A stretch of 40,134 nucleotides of DNA from assembly GCA_022837485.1 (NCBI GenBank), contig JALHHH010000015.1, positions 18,220 to 58,353 of the forward strand, written 5' to 3'. Shown here one piece after another: positions 8,168 to 15,718 of this stretch. Made by a program: the position numbers and the translations under genes. The stretch's first letter is position 1. Each line of letters opens with the position of its first letter. The DNA is from Bacteroidales bacterium. Lineage in GTDB: Bacteria > Bacteroidota > Bacteroidia > Bacteroidales > Lentimicrobiaceae. The notes under the pieces are model-generated. The model ran no database searches. It was not told the origin of the DNA and was given only the letters and a program-made list of their open reading frames with translations.

Positions 8168-8229
8168 CCGGGGAAAGTTTAAAACGTTCAAACAACGCAT
8201 ACCAAATTGAACTTTTAGACTTCCCCCGG
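8168..8229 (+). terminator. Probable terminator of perR-dps-prx
   Basis: An imperfect inverted repeat of about 21 nt pairs 8168-8189 (CCGGGGAAAGTTTAAAACG...) with 8209-8229 and is followed by TTATTTACTC. It lies 10 bp after the prx stop. Together with 8231-8468 it fills the 310-bp prx-katG gap. That gap also has a weaker hairpin near 8263-8293 ending GGCCTTTTG, and the palindromes listed separately. Confidence 0.55.
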
Positions 8230-8343
8230 GTTATTTACTCAAACCTTAAATGGTTTATCAACCGGCCGCGGAATTCCAATACTTCCCGGCCTTTTGTTCA
8301 CAGCCTGTGAGTGAAAAACATTCCAAAATCCGGTTTTAGTCCG

Positions 8344-8363
8344 GCAATCGCGATTGCATGCAA
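8344..8363. promoter_or_regulatory. Overlapping palindromes upstream of katG, candidate operator
   Basis: GCAATCGCGATTGC (8344-8357) is a perfect 14-bp palindrome and overlaps TTGCATGCAA (8354-8363), a perfect 10-bp palindrome. They lie 105-125 bp before the katG start, where a regulator could bind. No TAnnTTTG box is evident in this gap. Confidence 0.35.
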
Positions 8364-8468
8364 AAACCACCCCGGAAAGACTGATATTTACTGAATCAAC
8401 CAATCCAGAGGGCTGTTACTCTGAAAGTGTAAACCATTGAATTTTTTAATAAAATCAAGATCAATAAT

Positions 8469-10682
8469 ATGGAAAACAACCCTAAAAAAGAGAGTAAATG
8501 CCCGGTAACGGGTGCAACGAAAAAGCACAGCGTTGGCGCAGCTGGTACAAAAAACCGCGACTGGTGGCCCAACCAGCTTAAGTTGAACATTCTGCGGCAG
8601 CATTCCGATTTATCGAACCCAATGGGTAAGGATTTTATCTATGCCGAAGAGTTTAAAAAACTTGATTACAATGCGTTAAAAGAAGATCTTCGTAAACTTA
8701 TGACGGATTCACAGGACTGGTGGCCGGCCGACTTTGGTCATTATGGTCCGTTCTTTATCCGCATGGCATGGCATAGTGCCGGAACGTACCGTATAGGCGA
8801 CGGTCGCGGAGGCGGCGGCCGCGGACAGCAGCGCTTTGCACCTCTGAACAGCTGGCCCGATAACGTAAACCTTGACAAGGCCCGCAGGTTGTTGTGGCCC
8901 ATTAAGCAGAAATACGGCCGGAAGATTTCATGGGCCGACCTCATGATCCTCACCGGAAATGTAGCCCTCGAATCCATGGGATTTAAAACCTTCGGATTTG
9001 CCGGCGGACGTGAAGACGTTTGGGAACCGGATGAAGACATTTACTGGGGGTCAGAAGAAAAATGGCTTGGCGGCAAAGAACGCTACTCAGATGAACGTGA
9101 GCTCGACAACCCTCTTGCTGCCGTTCAGATGGGATTGATTTACGTGAATCCTGAAGGCCCCGAAGGCAATCCCGATCCTTTGGCTGCAGCTAAAGATATC
9201 CGTGAGACATTTGCCCGCATGGCCATGAATGACGAAGAAACCGTTGCTCTGATTGCCGGAGGCCATACCTTCGGAAAGACCCACGGAGCAGGAGATGCCG
9301 CTCTTATAGGCCCGGAACCTGAAGCAGCGGGACTCGAAGAACAGGGTCTCGGCTGGAAGAGCAAATTTGGTAAGGGAAAAGCCGGCGATACCATCACCAG
9401 CGGCCTTGAAGTTACCTGGACCAGCACTCCTACCCGATGGACGAATAACTTCTTCTGGAATCTTTTCGGGTACGACTGGGAACTTACGAAGAGTCCGGCC
9501 GGTGCCCACCAATGGATCCCGAAACACGGTGCAGGTGCAAACTCTGTTCCGGATGCGCACGATCCGGATAAGCGTCATGCACCATCGATGCTCACGACCG
9601 ACCTTGCACTGAGGTTCGATCCCGTTTATGAAAAGATTTCCAGACGTTTCTACGAAAACCCCGACGCGTTTGCAGATGCGTTTGCACGCGCATGGTTTAA
9701 ACTGACCCACCGCGATATGGGACCCCGCTCACGTTATCTGGGACCTGAAGTCCCTGCCGAAGAGCTAATCTGGCAAGATCCCGTTCCTTCTGTTAGCCAT
9801 CCACTGATCGATGAAAAAGACATCGATTCATTGAAAACCAAAGTTTTAGCATCAGGCCTTGCCGTATCTGAATTAGTATCCGCAGCCTGGGCATCCGCAT
9901 CAACATTCCGCGGTTCCGATAAGCGTGGCGGCGCAAACGGAGCGAGAATCCGGCTTGCTCCTCAGAAAGACTGGACCGTTAACAATCCTTCGCAGCTTTC
10001 GAAAACACTTGAGAAGCTTGGTCAGATTCAGGACGATTTTAACAAGTCGCAGAAAGATGGCCGGAAAGTATCCATGGCTGACCTTATCGTGCTGGGCGGA
10101 TGTGCCGGAGTGGAAAAAGCAGCCCGTGACGCCGGAGTGGAAGTAAAGGTTCCTTTCTCTCCAGGACGAACGGATGCCACACAGGAACAAACCGATGTAG
10201 AATCCTTCAATGTTCTGGAGCCTGTTGCCGATGGTTTCCGCAACTATCTGAAAAATAAATTCAGTATTCCTACCGAAGAAATTTTTATCGATAAAGCTCA
10301 ACTGCTCACCCTTACTGCTCCTGAAATGACTGTACTTACCGGAGGCCTGAGGGTACTTGGGGCCAATTACGACAATTCCGACACGGGAGTATTTACCAAA
10401 ACGCCCGGCACTCTCACCAACGACTTCTTTGTGAACCTGCTGGATATGAATACGGCCTGGGAACCTGCATCCGGGGATCACGAGATCTATAAGGGCTTTG
10501 ATCGTAAAGATGGTACTGAAAAATGGACCGCTTCCCGCGTTGATCTGATTTTTGGAGCCAATTCCGAGCTCAGGGCACTCGCCGAAGTCTATGCCAGTGC
10601 CGATGCACGGGAAAAATTCGTCACTGACTTTGTAGCAGCATGGAACAAAGTAATGAACCTAGACCGTTTTGAACTCGCATAA
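8469..10682 (+). CDS. katG: Catalase-peroxidase KatG
   Basis: Bifunctional haem enzyme that disproportionates H2O2 and also acts as a peroxidase. At 737 residues it is a normal two-domain KatG. The distal haem pocket is Arg98, Trp101 and His102 (RMAWHSAGTYR). Trp101, Tyr225 (LIYVNPEG) and Met251 (RMAMNDEET) correspond to the Met-Tyr-Trp adduct needed for catalase activity, and the proximal haem ligand is His266 (GGHTFGKTHG). The C-terminal inactive domain begins near residue 430. It has no predicted signal peptide. It lies after perR-dps-prx but is separated by a terminator and its own 240-bp upstream region, so it is probably a second PerR-responsive unit. Confidence 0.98.
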   Translation: MENNPKKESKCPVTGATKKHSVGAAGTKNRDWWPNQLKLNILRQHSDLSNPMGKDFIYAEEFKKLDYNALKEDLRKLMTDSQDWWPADFGHYGPFFIRMAWHSAGTYRIGDGRGGGGRGQQRFAPLNSWPDNVNLDKARRLLWPIKQKYGRKISWADLMILTGNVALESMGFKTFGFAGGREDVWEPDEDIYWGSEEKWLGGKERYSDERELDNPLAAVQMGLIYVNPEGPEGNPDPLAAAKDIRETFARMAMNDEETVALIAGGHTFGKTHGAGDAALIGPEPEAAGLEEQGLGWKSKFGKGKAGDTITSGLEVTWTSTPTRWTNNFFWNLFGYDWELTKSPAGAHQWIPKHGAGANSVPDAHDPDKRHAPSMLTTDLALRFDPVYEKISRRFYENPDAFADAFARAWFKLTHRDMGPRSRYLGPEVPAEELIWQDPVPSVSHPLIDEKDIDSLKTKVLASGLAVSELVSAAWASASTFRGSDKRGGANGARIRLAPQKDWTVNNPSQLSKTLEKLGQIQDDFNKSQKDGRKVSMADLIVLGGCAGVEKAARDAGVEVKVPFSPGRTDATQEQTDVESFNVLEPVADGFRNYLKNKFSIPTEEIFIDKAQLLTLTAPEMTVLTGGLRVLGANYDNSDTGVFTKTPGTLTNDFFVNLLDMNTAWEPASGDHEIYKGFDRKDGTEKWTASRVDLIFGANSELRALAEVYASADAREKFVTDFVAAWNKVMNLDRFELA

Positions 10683-10708
10683 CACGTTCAATTATTTTGG
10701 TTACTGAT

Positions 10709-10741
10709 ACGACGGGAGGTTTTTGAAAGGCCTCCTGTCGT
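10709..10741 (+). terminator. Terminator-like hairpin after katG
   Basis: An 11-bp stem (ACGACGGGAGG at 10709-10719 with CCTCCTGTCGT at 10731-10741, one G-U pair) encloses an 11-nt loop. It lies 27 bp after the katG stop. Only a short TACTTT tail follows. Confidence 0.6.
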
Positions 10742-10875
10742 TACTTTAAGCAAATTACCATTGGCTATTTGGCCGGATTTCAAATTCACGCACATCAATG
10801 AAAGAAGATATTTTTATCCATTGAGGTTTTAATGGCCGGCAGGCAATCGTATTTTTATAAAAAAAAATGTAAAGC

Positions 10876-11718
10876 ATGAAGTACATCGGAGCACATGTCA
10901 GTGCAGCCGGCGGAGTTGAAAATGCTCCGGTAAACGCTGCAGCAATCGGAGCCAAAGCATTTGCATTATTTACAAAAAATCAGCGGCAATGGATGGCTCC
11001 TCCTCTTACGAAGGAAAACATTGAAAAATTCAAGGCTAATATGGTCTTACACGGGTTTGAACCGTGGCAGGTGCTTCCGCACGACAGCTATCTGATCAAC
11101 CTGGGACATCCCGGAAAGGCAGAGCTTGAAAAATCGCGCGCAGCTTTCCTTGATGAAATGCAGCGTTGCGAGCAGCTTGGACTCGACCGGCTGAATTTTC
11201 ATCCGGGGAGTCATCTAAAACTTATTTCCCCCGAAGAAAGTCTGGATATTATTGCTGAATCCATCAATATAACACTTAATAAAACCCTTGGAGTAATTGC
11301 CGTTATTGAAAATACTGCTGGTCAGGGCAGCAATCTGGGACATCGGTTTGAACAAATCCGGCATATCATCGACCGGATTGAGGATAAATCGCGCGTTGGT
11401 GTATGCATCGACACCTGTCATACGCTTACAGCCGGTTATGACCTGATTACACCGGAAGGCTACGAGCAAACCATGATGGAGTTCGACTCGATAATAGGGT
11501 TTGGCTTTCTGAAAGGGTTACACCTCAACGATAGTATGAAACCCCTTGGCAGTCACGTCGACAGGCATGAAAACATCGGGAAGGGTTATTTGGGATTGGA
11601 TGTATTCAAACGTATTATGCTGGATTCCAGATTCAACAACATCCCCATCATACTCGAAACTCCGGATGAAAGCCTGTGGGCAGAAGAAATTAAGACCCTT
11701 TATGCAATCAATGGATAA
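10876..11718 (+). CDS. nfo: Endonuclease IV (AP endonuclease)
   Basis: Cleaves DNA 5' of abasic sites in base excision repair, using a trinuclear zinc centre in a TIM barrel. The 280 residues carry the family motifs in order: IGAHVSAAGGVENAP, FTKNQRQW, LNFHPGSHL, IENTAGQGSNLG, GVCIDTCHTLTAGYD, LHLNDSMKPLGSHVDRHENIG and ILETPDE. The His, Glu and Asp zinc ligands lie within them. The start at 10876 yields the usual N-terminus MKYIGAHVS. The frame stays open for 86 codons after the stop at 11716-11718; see the entry for that stretch. Confidence 0.97.
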   Translation: MKYIGAHVSAAGGVENAPVNAAAIGAKAFALFTKNQRQWMAPPLTKENIEKFKANMVLHGFEPWQVLPHDSYLINLGHPGKAELEKSRAAFLDEMQRCEQLGLDRLNFHPGSHLKLISPEESLDIIAESINITLNKTLGVIAVIENTAGQGSNLGHRFEQIRHIIDRIEDKSRVGVCIDTCHTLTAGYDLITPEGYEQTMMEFDSIIGFGFLKGLHLNDSMKPLGSHVDRHENIGKGYLGLDVFKRIMLDSRFNNIPIILETPDESLWAEEIKTLYAING

Positions 11719-11976
11719 GCTCTTTTTTTAACAACCAATAACACCAGCAACCACTTAACGGTAATTAGATTTCATTTATACTCATTTGATCCTTCTGCAA
11801 GTGAGCTGTCGGACTTTTCTGGTATAGAAAAAATCAACCAAACAAAAGAGGCATATCTTGAAATATTGTCACCAAAACAATTTTTCGAGTACCAACTGAA
11901 AAGGGCAAATAAAACACAACCTTTAAGAGAGAAAGTTCATGTCTGTGTTGACATTAGTTTTATAATTTTGTACTTT
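11719..11976 (+). other. Unexplained stop-free stretch in frame with nfo
   Basis: This part of the 388-bp gap between nfo and the response regulator is open for 86 codons in the nfo frame, ending at TAG 11977-11979. It has no ATG start. The middle reads plausibly as protein (for example SPKQFFEYQLKRANKTQP), but its first bases are poly-T. nfo is already full length without it. It may be a gene remnant or chance. The rest of the gap holds a -7 box and a structured leader. Confidence 0.25.
11963..11970 (+). promoter_or_regulatory. Bacteroidota -7 box (TAATTTTG) for the response regulator
   Basis: TAATTTTG matches TAnnTTTG and lies 137 bp upstream of the response-regulator start. It implies a leader of about 130 nt. 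Confidence 0.45.
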
Positions 11977-11994
11977 TAGGATTCTGAAACCACG

Positions 11995-12062
11995 GGATTA
12001 GTTTTTTTGGAGATAATTCTCCATTTCAGGTGCCGGCGGCCTGGTAATCCGGATTTTTTTTT
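11995..12062 (+). promoter_or_regulatory. Structured leader with T9 tract before the response regulator
   Basis: An outer stem GGATTA/TAATCC (11995-12000 with 12045-12050) encloses two inner hairpins, GGAGA-TAAT-TCTCC (12009-12022) and CAGG/CCTG (12027-12043). Nine T follow at 12054-12062. This is the layout of an attenuator or three-way-junction leader. I do not recognise a known riboswitch consensus in it. Confidence 0.4.
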
Positions 12063-12106
12063 ATTGCATCCAATTCTGCATTCAGACGGTATCTGTATTA
12101 TGCTGT

Positions 12107-12550
12107 ATGAATCAATTGGCTGTATTAAATACAATTGACGAGGAAATGAGTGAAACAGAAAAAAAAATCCGGGATACCGCCGGCACAGGAAATGCCAGGA
12201 TTCTGGTGGCAGAGGACGAGGATGCCAATTACACTTACATCGAAAAATTATTGAGCCGGGCCGGATTCAGTCTGTTAAGGGCCAATAACGGGTATGAAGC
12301 GGTAGAGTACGCCCTTAGCAACGACGATATAAGCCTGGTACTGATGGACATGAAAATGCCCGTTATGAATGGTATGGAAGCAACCAAAGAGATAAAGATG
12401 ATAAAACCTTCGCTTCCGATTATAGCTACTACGGCATTTGCCATTTCGGGTGACAGAGAAACGTTTCTGGATGCCGGATGCGACGATTACCTGCCCAAGC
12501 CGCTCAGAGCAGAAACACTGATAGACCTTATCAGGATTTATCTGCAATAA
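12107..12550 (+). CDS. Stand-alone CheY-like response regulator
   Basis: A single receiver domain of 147 residues without an output domain. The acidic pocket is Glu36-Asp37 (VAEDEDAN), the phospho-acceptor is Asp81 (LVLMDMKMP), and the switch residues are Thr109 (IATTA) and Lys131 (PKP). The first 28 residues are an extension with many charged residues; an alternative start is Met14. Single receivers work in phosphorelays or by protein contacts. Its stop is 18 bp from the stop of a convergent histidine kinase, which makes that kinase a likely partner. An orphan Hpt protein is encoded at 31082. Confidence 0.9.
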   Translation: MNQLAVLNTIDEEMSETEKKIRDTAGTGNARILVAEDEDANYTYIEKLLSRAGFSLLRANNGYEAVEYALSNDDISLVLMDMKMPVMNGMEATKEIKMIKPSLPIIATTAFAISGDRETFLDAGCDDYLPKPLRAETLIDLIRIYLQ

Positions 12551-12568
12551 AACGTCATTACCGCCGGT

Positions 12569-13762
12569 TTACTTTCGCTGTTCTGAACCGAGGCAGTCTG
12601 GTTTCAGGCATAAAGGAATTTCCACAAAAAAGGTAGTACCATTCTCTGCTTCGGATTCAAACCAAACCCTTCCTTTCAGATATGTGGTTGTTAACAGTTT
12701 AATAGAAAACGAACCTATTCCCCTGTGGGGCCCTTTGGTTGAGAAGGATCGCTGAAAAATCTGCAACTTAACATCTTCGCTCAGTTCGCCGGGATTATTC
12801 ACACTAAACAAAAGAGTTCTGTCGATATTCTTGGCTCTCAAACGAACCGATTCTCCGGCGGGTATCGCTTCCAGTGCATTTTTTACCAGATTGATAAGCA
12901 CCCTTTTTACCAGCTGCGGATCGCTTTCAAACTGTGCTCCGTGAGAGAGAGGATCGATTGTAATTTTTTTGTTTTCAGCGATTTGATGGTATGAAAGATA
13001 ACTGGCAACCTCTTCCATTAACTGAACAGCCTGACATCTGGTGATATTCAGGTGCAGTTCACCGCTTTCGGCCGACAAAAGGGTACGCTGCGACAACAAC
13101 TCCTCAACAAGCTCATTTCCAGCTTTCCGGGCCCATGCAATGGTATTTTTATACTCTTCGTCACTCTCAGGACTTTCAAGTGCATAGAGCAACCCATTTA
13201 AACCGGCAGCGGTATTCAGAATATCGTGAAAGAATATCTGCTCAAGCAACTGACGCCTCTTTGTATCACTTATATCCCTGATAACCAGCATTACCAGGGT
13301 TTCATCTTTAAAAATGAACGGATTGGCCACAACCTCAAGATCCAGAGCATGAATCTGTCCTTCAAGCTCAATGGTTATCCGGCTTTCGGTTTTTGATTGC
13401 TGACCTGTTAAAAGGCATTGCTGGATGGCTTGCATGGTTCCGCATAACCTGCAGGAGGAAGTAGTGCCACAGCCATTGTTCTCGTTGAGCAGATTCTGAC
13501 AGCTCAATACTTCACCGGGCCTCATCCCAAGTATTGCACCTTCTTCCCCCGGATGTGCAAGGTTAAGCAATGCCTCGTTGTAGTATATTATCTGCCGGTA
13601 ATGATTCAGAATCAGGGCTACATCCGGAAAAGCAGCAGTAATCATGGCCAGTCTGACATCCGACGCAAGCGAATTGCTAATGGTTTCAATATCGCGCTGG
13701 CCGTCGCGCATCGCAAGCCCGCTATTATCCCGCATTTCCGGAGGAATTTTAGAAGAGTTCAT
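12569..13762 (-). CDS. PAS-domain histidine kinase with a four-cysteine motif
   Basis: The 397 residues have no membrane segment, so this is a cytoplasmic sensor. A PAS domain spans about 40-165. Inside it is the cluster Cys88-x9-Cys98-x5-Cys104-x2-Cys107 (GCGTTSSCRLCG), which could bind a metal or Fe-S cluster or work as a thiol switch. The phospho-accepting histidine is probably His179 in FFHDILNTAAG. The ATPase domain shows the N box (LINLVKNALEAI near 285), SVNNPGE, and a C-terminal glycine-rich GIGSFSIKLL. It is convergent with the response regulator. I see no promoter box upstream. Cognate pairing with the regulator and redox sensing are both inferred. Confidence 0.88.
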   Translation of the reverse strand: MNSSKIPPEMRDNSGLAMRDGQRDIETISNSLASDVRLAMITAAFPDVALILNHYRQIIYYNEALLNLAHPGEEGAILGMRPGEVLSCQNLLNENNGCGTTSSCRLCGTMQAIQQCLLTGQQSKTESRITIELEGQIHALDLEVVANPFIFKDETLVMLVIRDISDTKRRQLLEQIFFHDILNTAAGLNGLLYALESPESDEEYKNTIAWARKAGNELVEELLSQRTLLSAESGELHLNITRCQAVQLMEEVASYLSYHQIAENKKITIDPLSHGAQFESDPQLVKRVLINLVKNALEAIPAGESVRLRAKNIDRTLLFSVNNPGELSEDVKLQIFQRSFSTKGPHRGIGSFSIKLLTTTYLKGRVWFESEAENGTTFFVEIPLCLKPDCLGSEQRK

Positions 13763-13950
13763 AAAAACGTGAAACAGAAAAACCTGAAACAGCTATAAAG
13801 AGTTGTTTACAATTTTGCCAAACCAAACCTGAACACCGGTTTCCGGTTTGCAAAGAACGCAAATTAGTGGATTCATTGTAATTTGTCTTTTCAGTTTTGT
13901 TATGCTTGTTTAAACAAATATTATTGATTATTATTGCATAAAGGTGAAAT

Positions 13951-14808
13951 ATGGAAACAATGAAACTTAAGGATTATTTTGACTACTCCCTTATTGACAT
14001 CGGGAATATTTCGATTAACACATCAGACATCGTATTGATTGCACTCATCCTGGCGGTGACTGTAACTGTATTAAAAATCATTAAAAAATTCTTTAACAAC
14101 AGAGTAAAAGCAGGCAGGATCGATAAAGGCAGCGCATATTCCGTTTACAGTATAATAAAGTACATATTATGGGTTATTGCCATCTTGTTTATGCTTGAGG
14201 GTATGGGTGTTAATGTTAACCTTATGCTTGCCGGGTCGGCTGCATTACTGGTCGGCCTTGGCTTCGGTATTCAGCAAATCTTTAACGACCTTGTTTCCGG
14301 AATCCTTTTGTTACTGGAAGGCAATATGAAAGTTGGCGACATCATTGAGCTGGAGGACAAAGTTGTTGGCCGGGTTAAGGAGATCGGATTACGCACATCA
14401 AAAATAAGTACCCGCGACGACATTACCATGATTGTTCCTAATTCGAAATTTGTAAGCGACAAGGTGATAAACTGGAGTCATGAGCAACACTCTACCCGGT
14501 TTATGGTTGAAGTAGGAGTTGCATATGGTTCTGATGTTGAACTTGTTACCCGTTTGCTCCTGTAGAGTGCCGCAGAGAACGCAGAGATTGAACAAGTGCC
14601 TGAACCTTTCGTTCGATTCAGCGATTTTGGCGATTCAGCTCTTGTTTTTCAATTACTATTCTGGACACGAAATGCATTCAGAAGTGAAAATATCCGTAGT
14701 CGCTTACGGTATTCCATCGACCGGAAATTCAGGGAGCATAATGTTCAGATACCTTTTCCCCAGCGCGTCATTCACATCATACCCGGTAGGCAGCAGAAAG
14801 AGCACTAA
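13951..14808 (+). pseudogene. MscS-family mechanosensitive channel interrupted by an in-frame TAG
   Basis: The N-terminal part (13951-14565, 204 residues) has two or three membrane helices, the pore helix region (MLAGSAALLVGLGFGIQQIFNDLVSG split over this stretch) and most of the beta domain. It stops at TAG 14563-14565 in the middle of the conserved C-terminal domain. The same frame then continues without a shift through EPFVRFSDFGDSALVFQL and DRKFREHNVQIPFPQ, which is the normal MscS ending, to 14808. A single base change, for example GAG to TAG, explains this. Without it the protein would be 285 residues, a standard length. It may be a true nonsense mutation or a sequencing error; the truncated form would lack part of the cytoplasmic cage. 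Confidence 0.88.
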
Positions 14809-14838
14809 ACATCCCAAGCAGGCCCGAAATGTCCGGAT

Positions 14839-15615
14839 TTACTTGCCAAAATCCAGAATGAGTTTGTTCTTTAGGCTGTAAACCTCGCGCGGCATATCCG
14901 GCAGCGGACGGTTATCCATTACAAATTCCAGCGCCAGTGCGTAGGAAAGGCGACTGCTGATCTTGAATATCAGGTCAAGGTTATTGGAAACTCTGTAGTC
15001 CGCAAAAAAGTCAATCCGGGGCTGAAAATAGATGGTATTAACTACATTAAAGTGCTTCACCGGCTTGCTGGAAACCGAAAGATAATTGCTCAATCTGTGG
15101 TTATGCTCAATCGGGGATTCAAGAGGCTCTTCGTATTCATACATATAAGCCATTCCGCCGTAAAGCCGGAGCTTATCCTCCCCTATCATTTTTACGCGCA
15201 ATCCGGCACCTGCCAGTCCCCTGAAATTGAGATTCAGCACCTTGTTAAACTGAGCCTGCCCGAATGCCTCCAGAATCCAGATATCCGTAATTTTATAATT
15301 ATAGCGCAGATGCTGCATACCCTTGTTGGAAAAGTCGGACGATTCCGAACGTATGACCTCATAATCGGATAGTGCAAGATACAGGCTGCGGCTTGTTTTG
15401 TACTGGGCATGAACATCGATCCCTATCTCGGTGAAACGTTTGGTATTGCTGAAAAGATTTAAAGAAATGTTGGCCGAGCCCGACCATCCGGTTGTATCGG
15501 TTTTTATGCGTTCACGCTCGATGTTAAGCACCTGGGCAGATACCGTAAAGGTTATAAAAAGTATCCCCGTAAAAAAAATAAATGCAGAAATGTATTTCAG
15601 AAACTTCTTCATCAT
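14839..15615 (-). CDS. DUF481-like outer-membrane beta-barrel protein
   Basis: A 258-residue exported protein with signal peptide MKKFLKYISAFIFFTGILF followed by TVSAQ. The mature part alternates hydrophobic and polar residues in beta-strand fashion (YLALSDYEVIRSES, LRYNYKITDIWILEAFGQAQ, LRLYGGMAYMYEYEEP), as in DUF481 (salt-stress-induced outer-membrane) proteins. The function is unknown. I place the start at 15615/15612 (MMKKF). The longer frame to 15666 would translate through the intrinsic terminator of the upstream gene. The end faces the mscS remnant. No promoter box is seen between the terminator and the start. Confidence 0.75.
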   Translation of the reverse strand: MMKKFLKYISAFIFFTGILFITFTVSAQVLNIERERIKTDTTGWSGSANISLNLFSNTKRFTEIGIDVHAQYKTSRSLYLALSDYEVIRSESSDFSNKGMQHLRYNYKITDIWILEAFGQAQFNKVLNLNFRGLAGAGLRVKMIGEDKLRLYGGMAYMYEYEEPLESPIEHNHRLSNYLSVSSKPVKHFNVVNTIYFQPRIDFFADYRVSNNLDLIFKISSRLSYALALEFVMDNRPLPDMPREVYSLKNKLILDFGK

Positions 15616-15626
15616 CAAATAATAAT

Positions 15627-15660
15627 GAAAAGCCCGGATTCCTCTGACTCCGGGCTTTTC
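15627..15660 (-). terminator. Terminator of the CoA-transferase gene
   Basis: Perfect 12-bp arms (GAAAAGCCCGGA 15627-15638, TCCGGGCTTTTC 15649-15660) enclose a 10-nt loop. Read on the minus strand it ends TTTTC. It lies 59 bp after the stop of the CoA-transferase. Confidence 0.88.
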
Positions 15661-15718
15661 AGACATATTTCACAACACACATTCCTATAACACCGGAATT
15701 GTATTTTTGTTTACCGGC

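Noticed and set aside
7496..8200. 234-codon reading frame on the minus strand over prx
   Set aside because: It lies fully opposite a certain peroxiredoxin gene and has no domain-like pattern; it is a codon-bias shadow.
9087..9710. 207-codon minus-strand frame within katG
   Set aside because: It is antisense to conserved catalase-peroxidase sequence and shows no recognisable motif.
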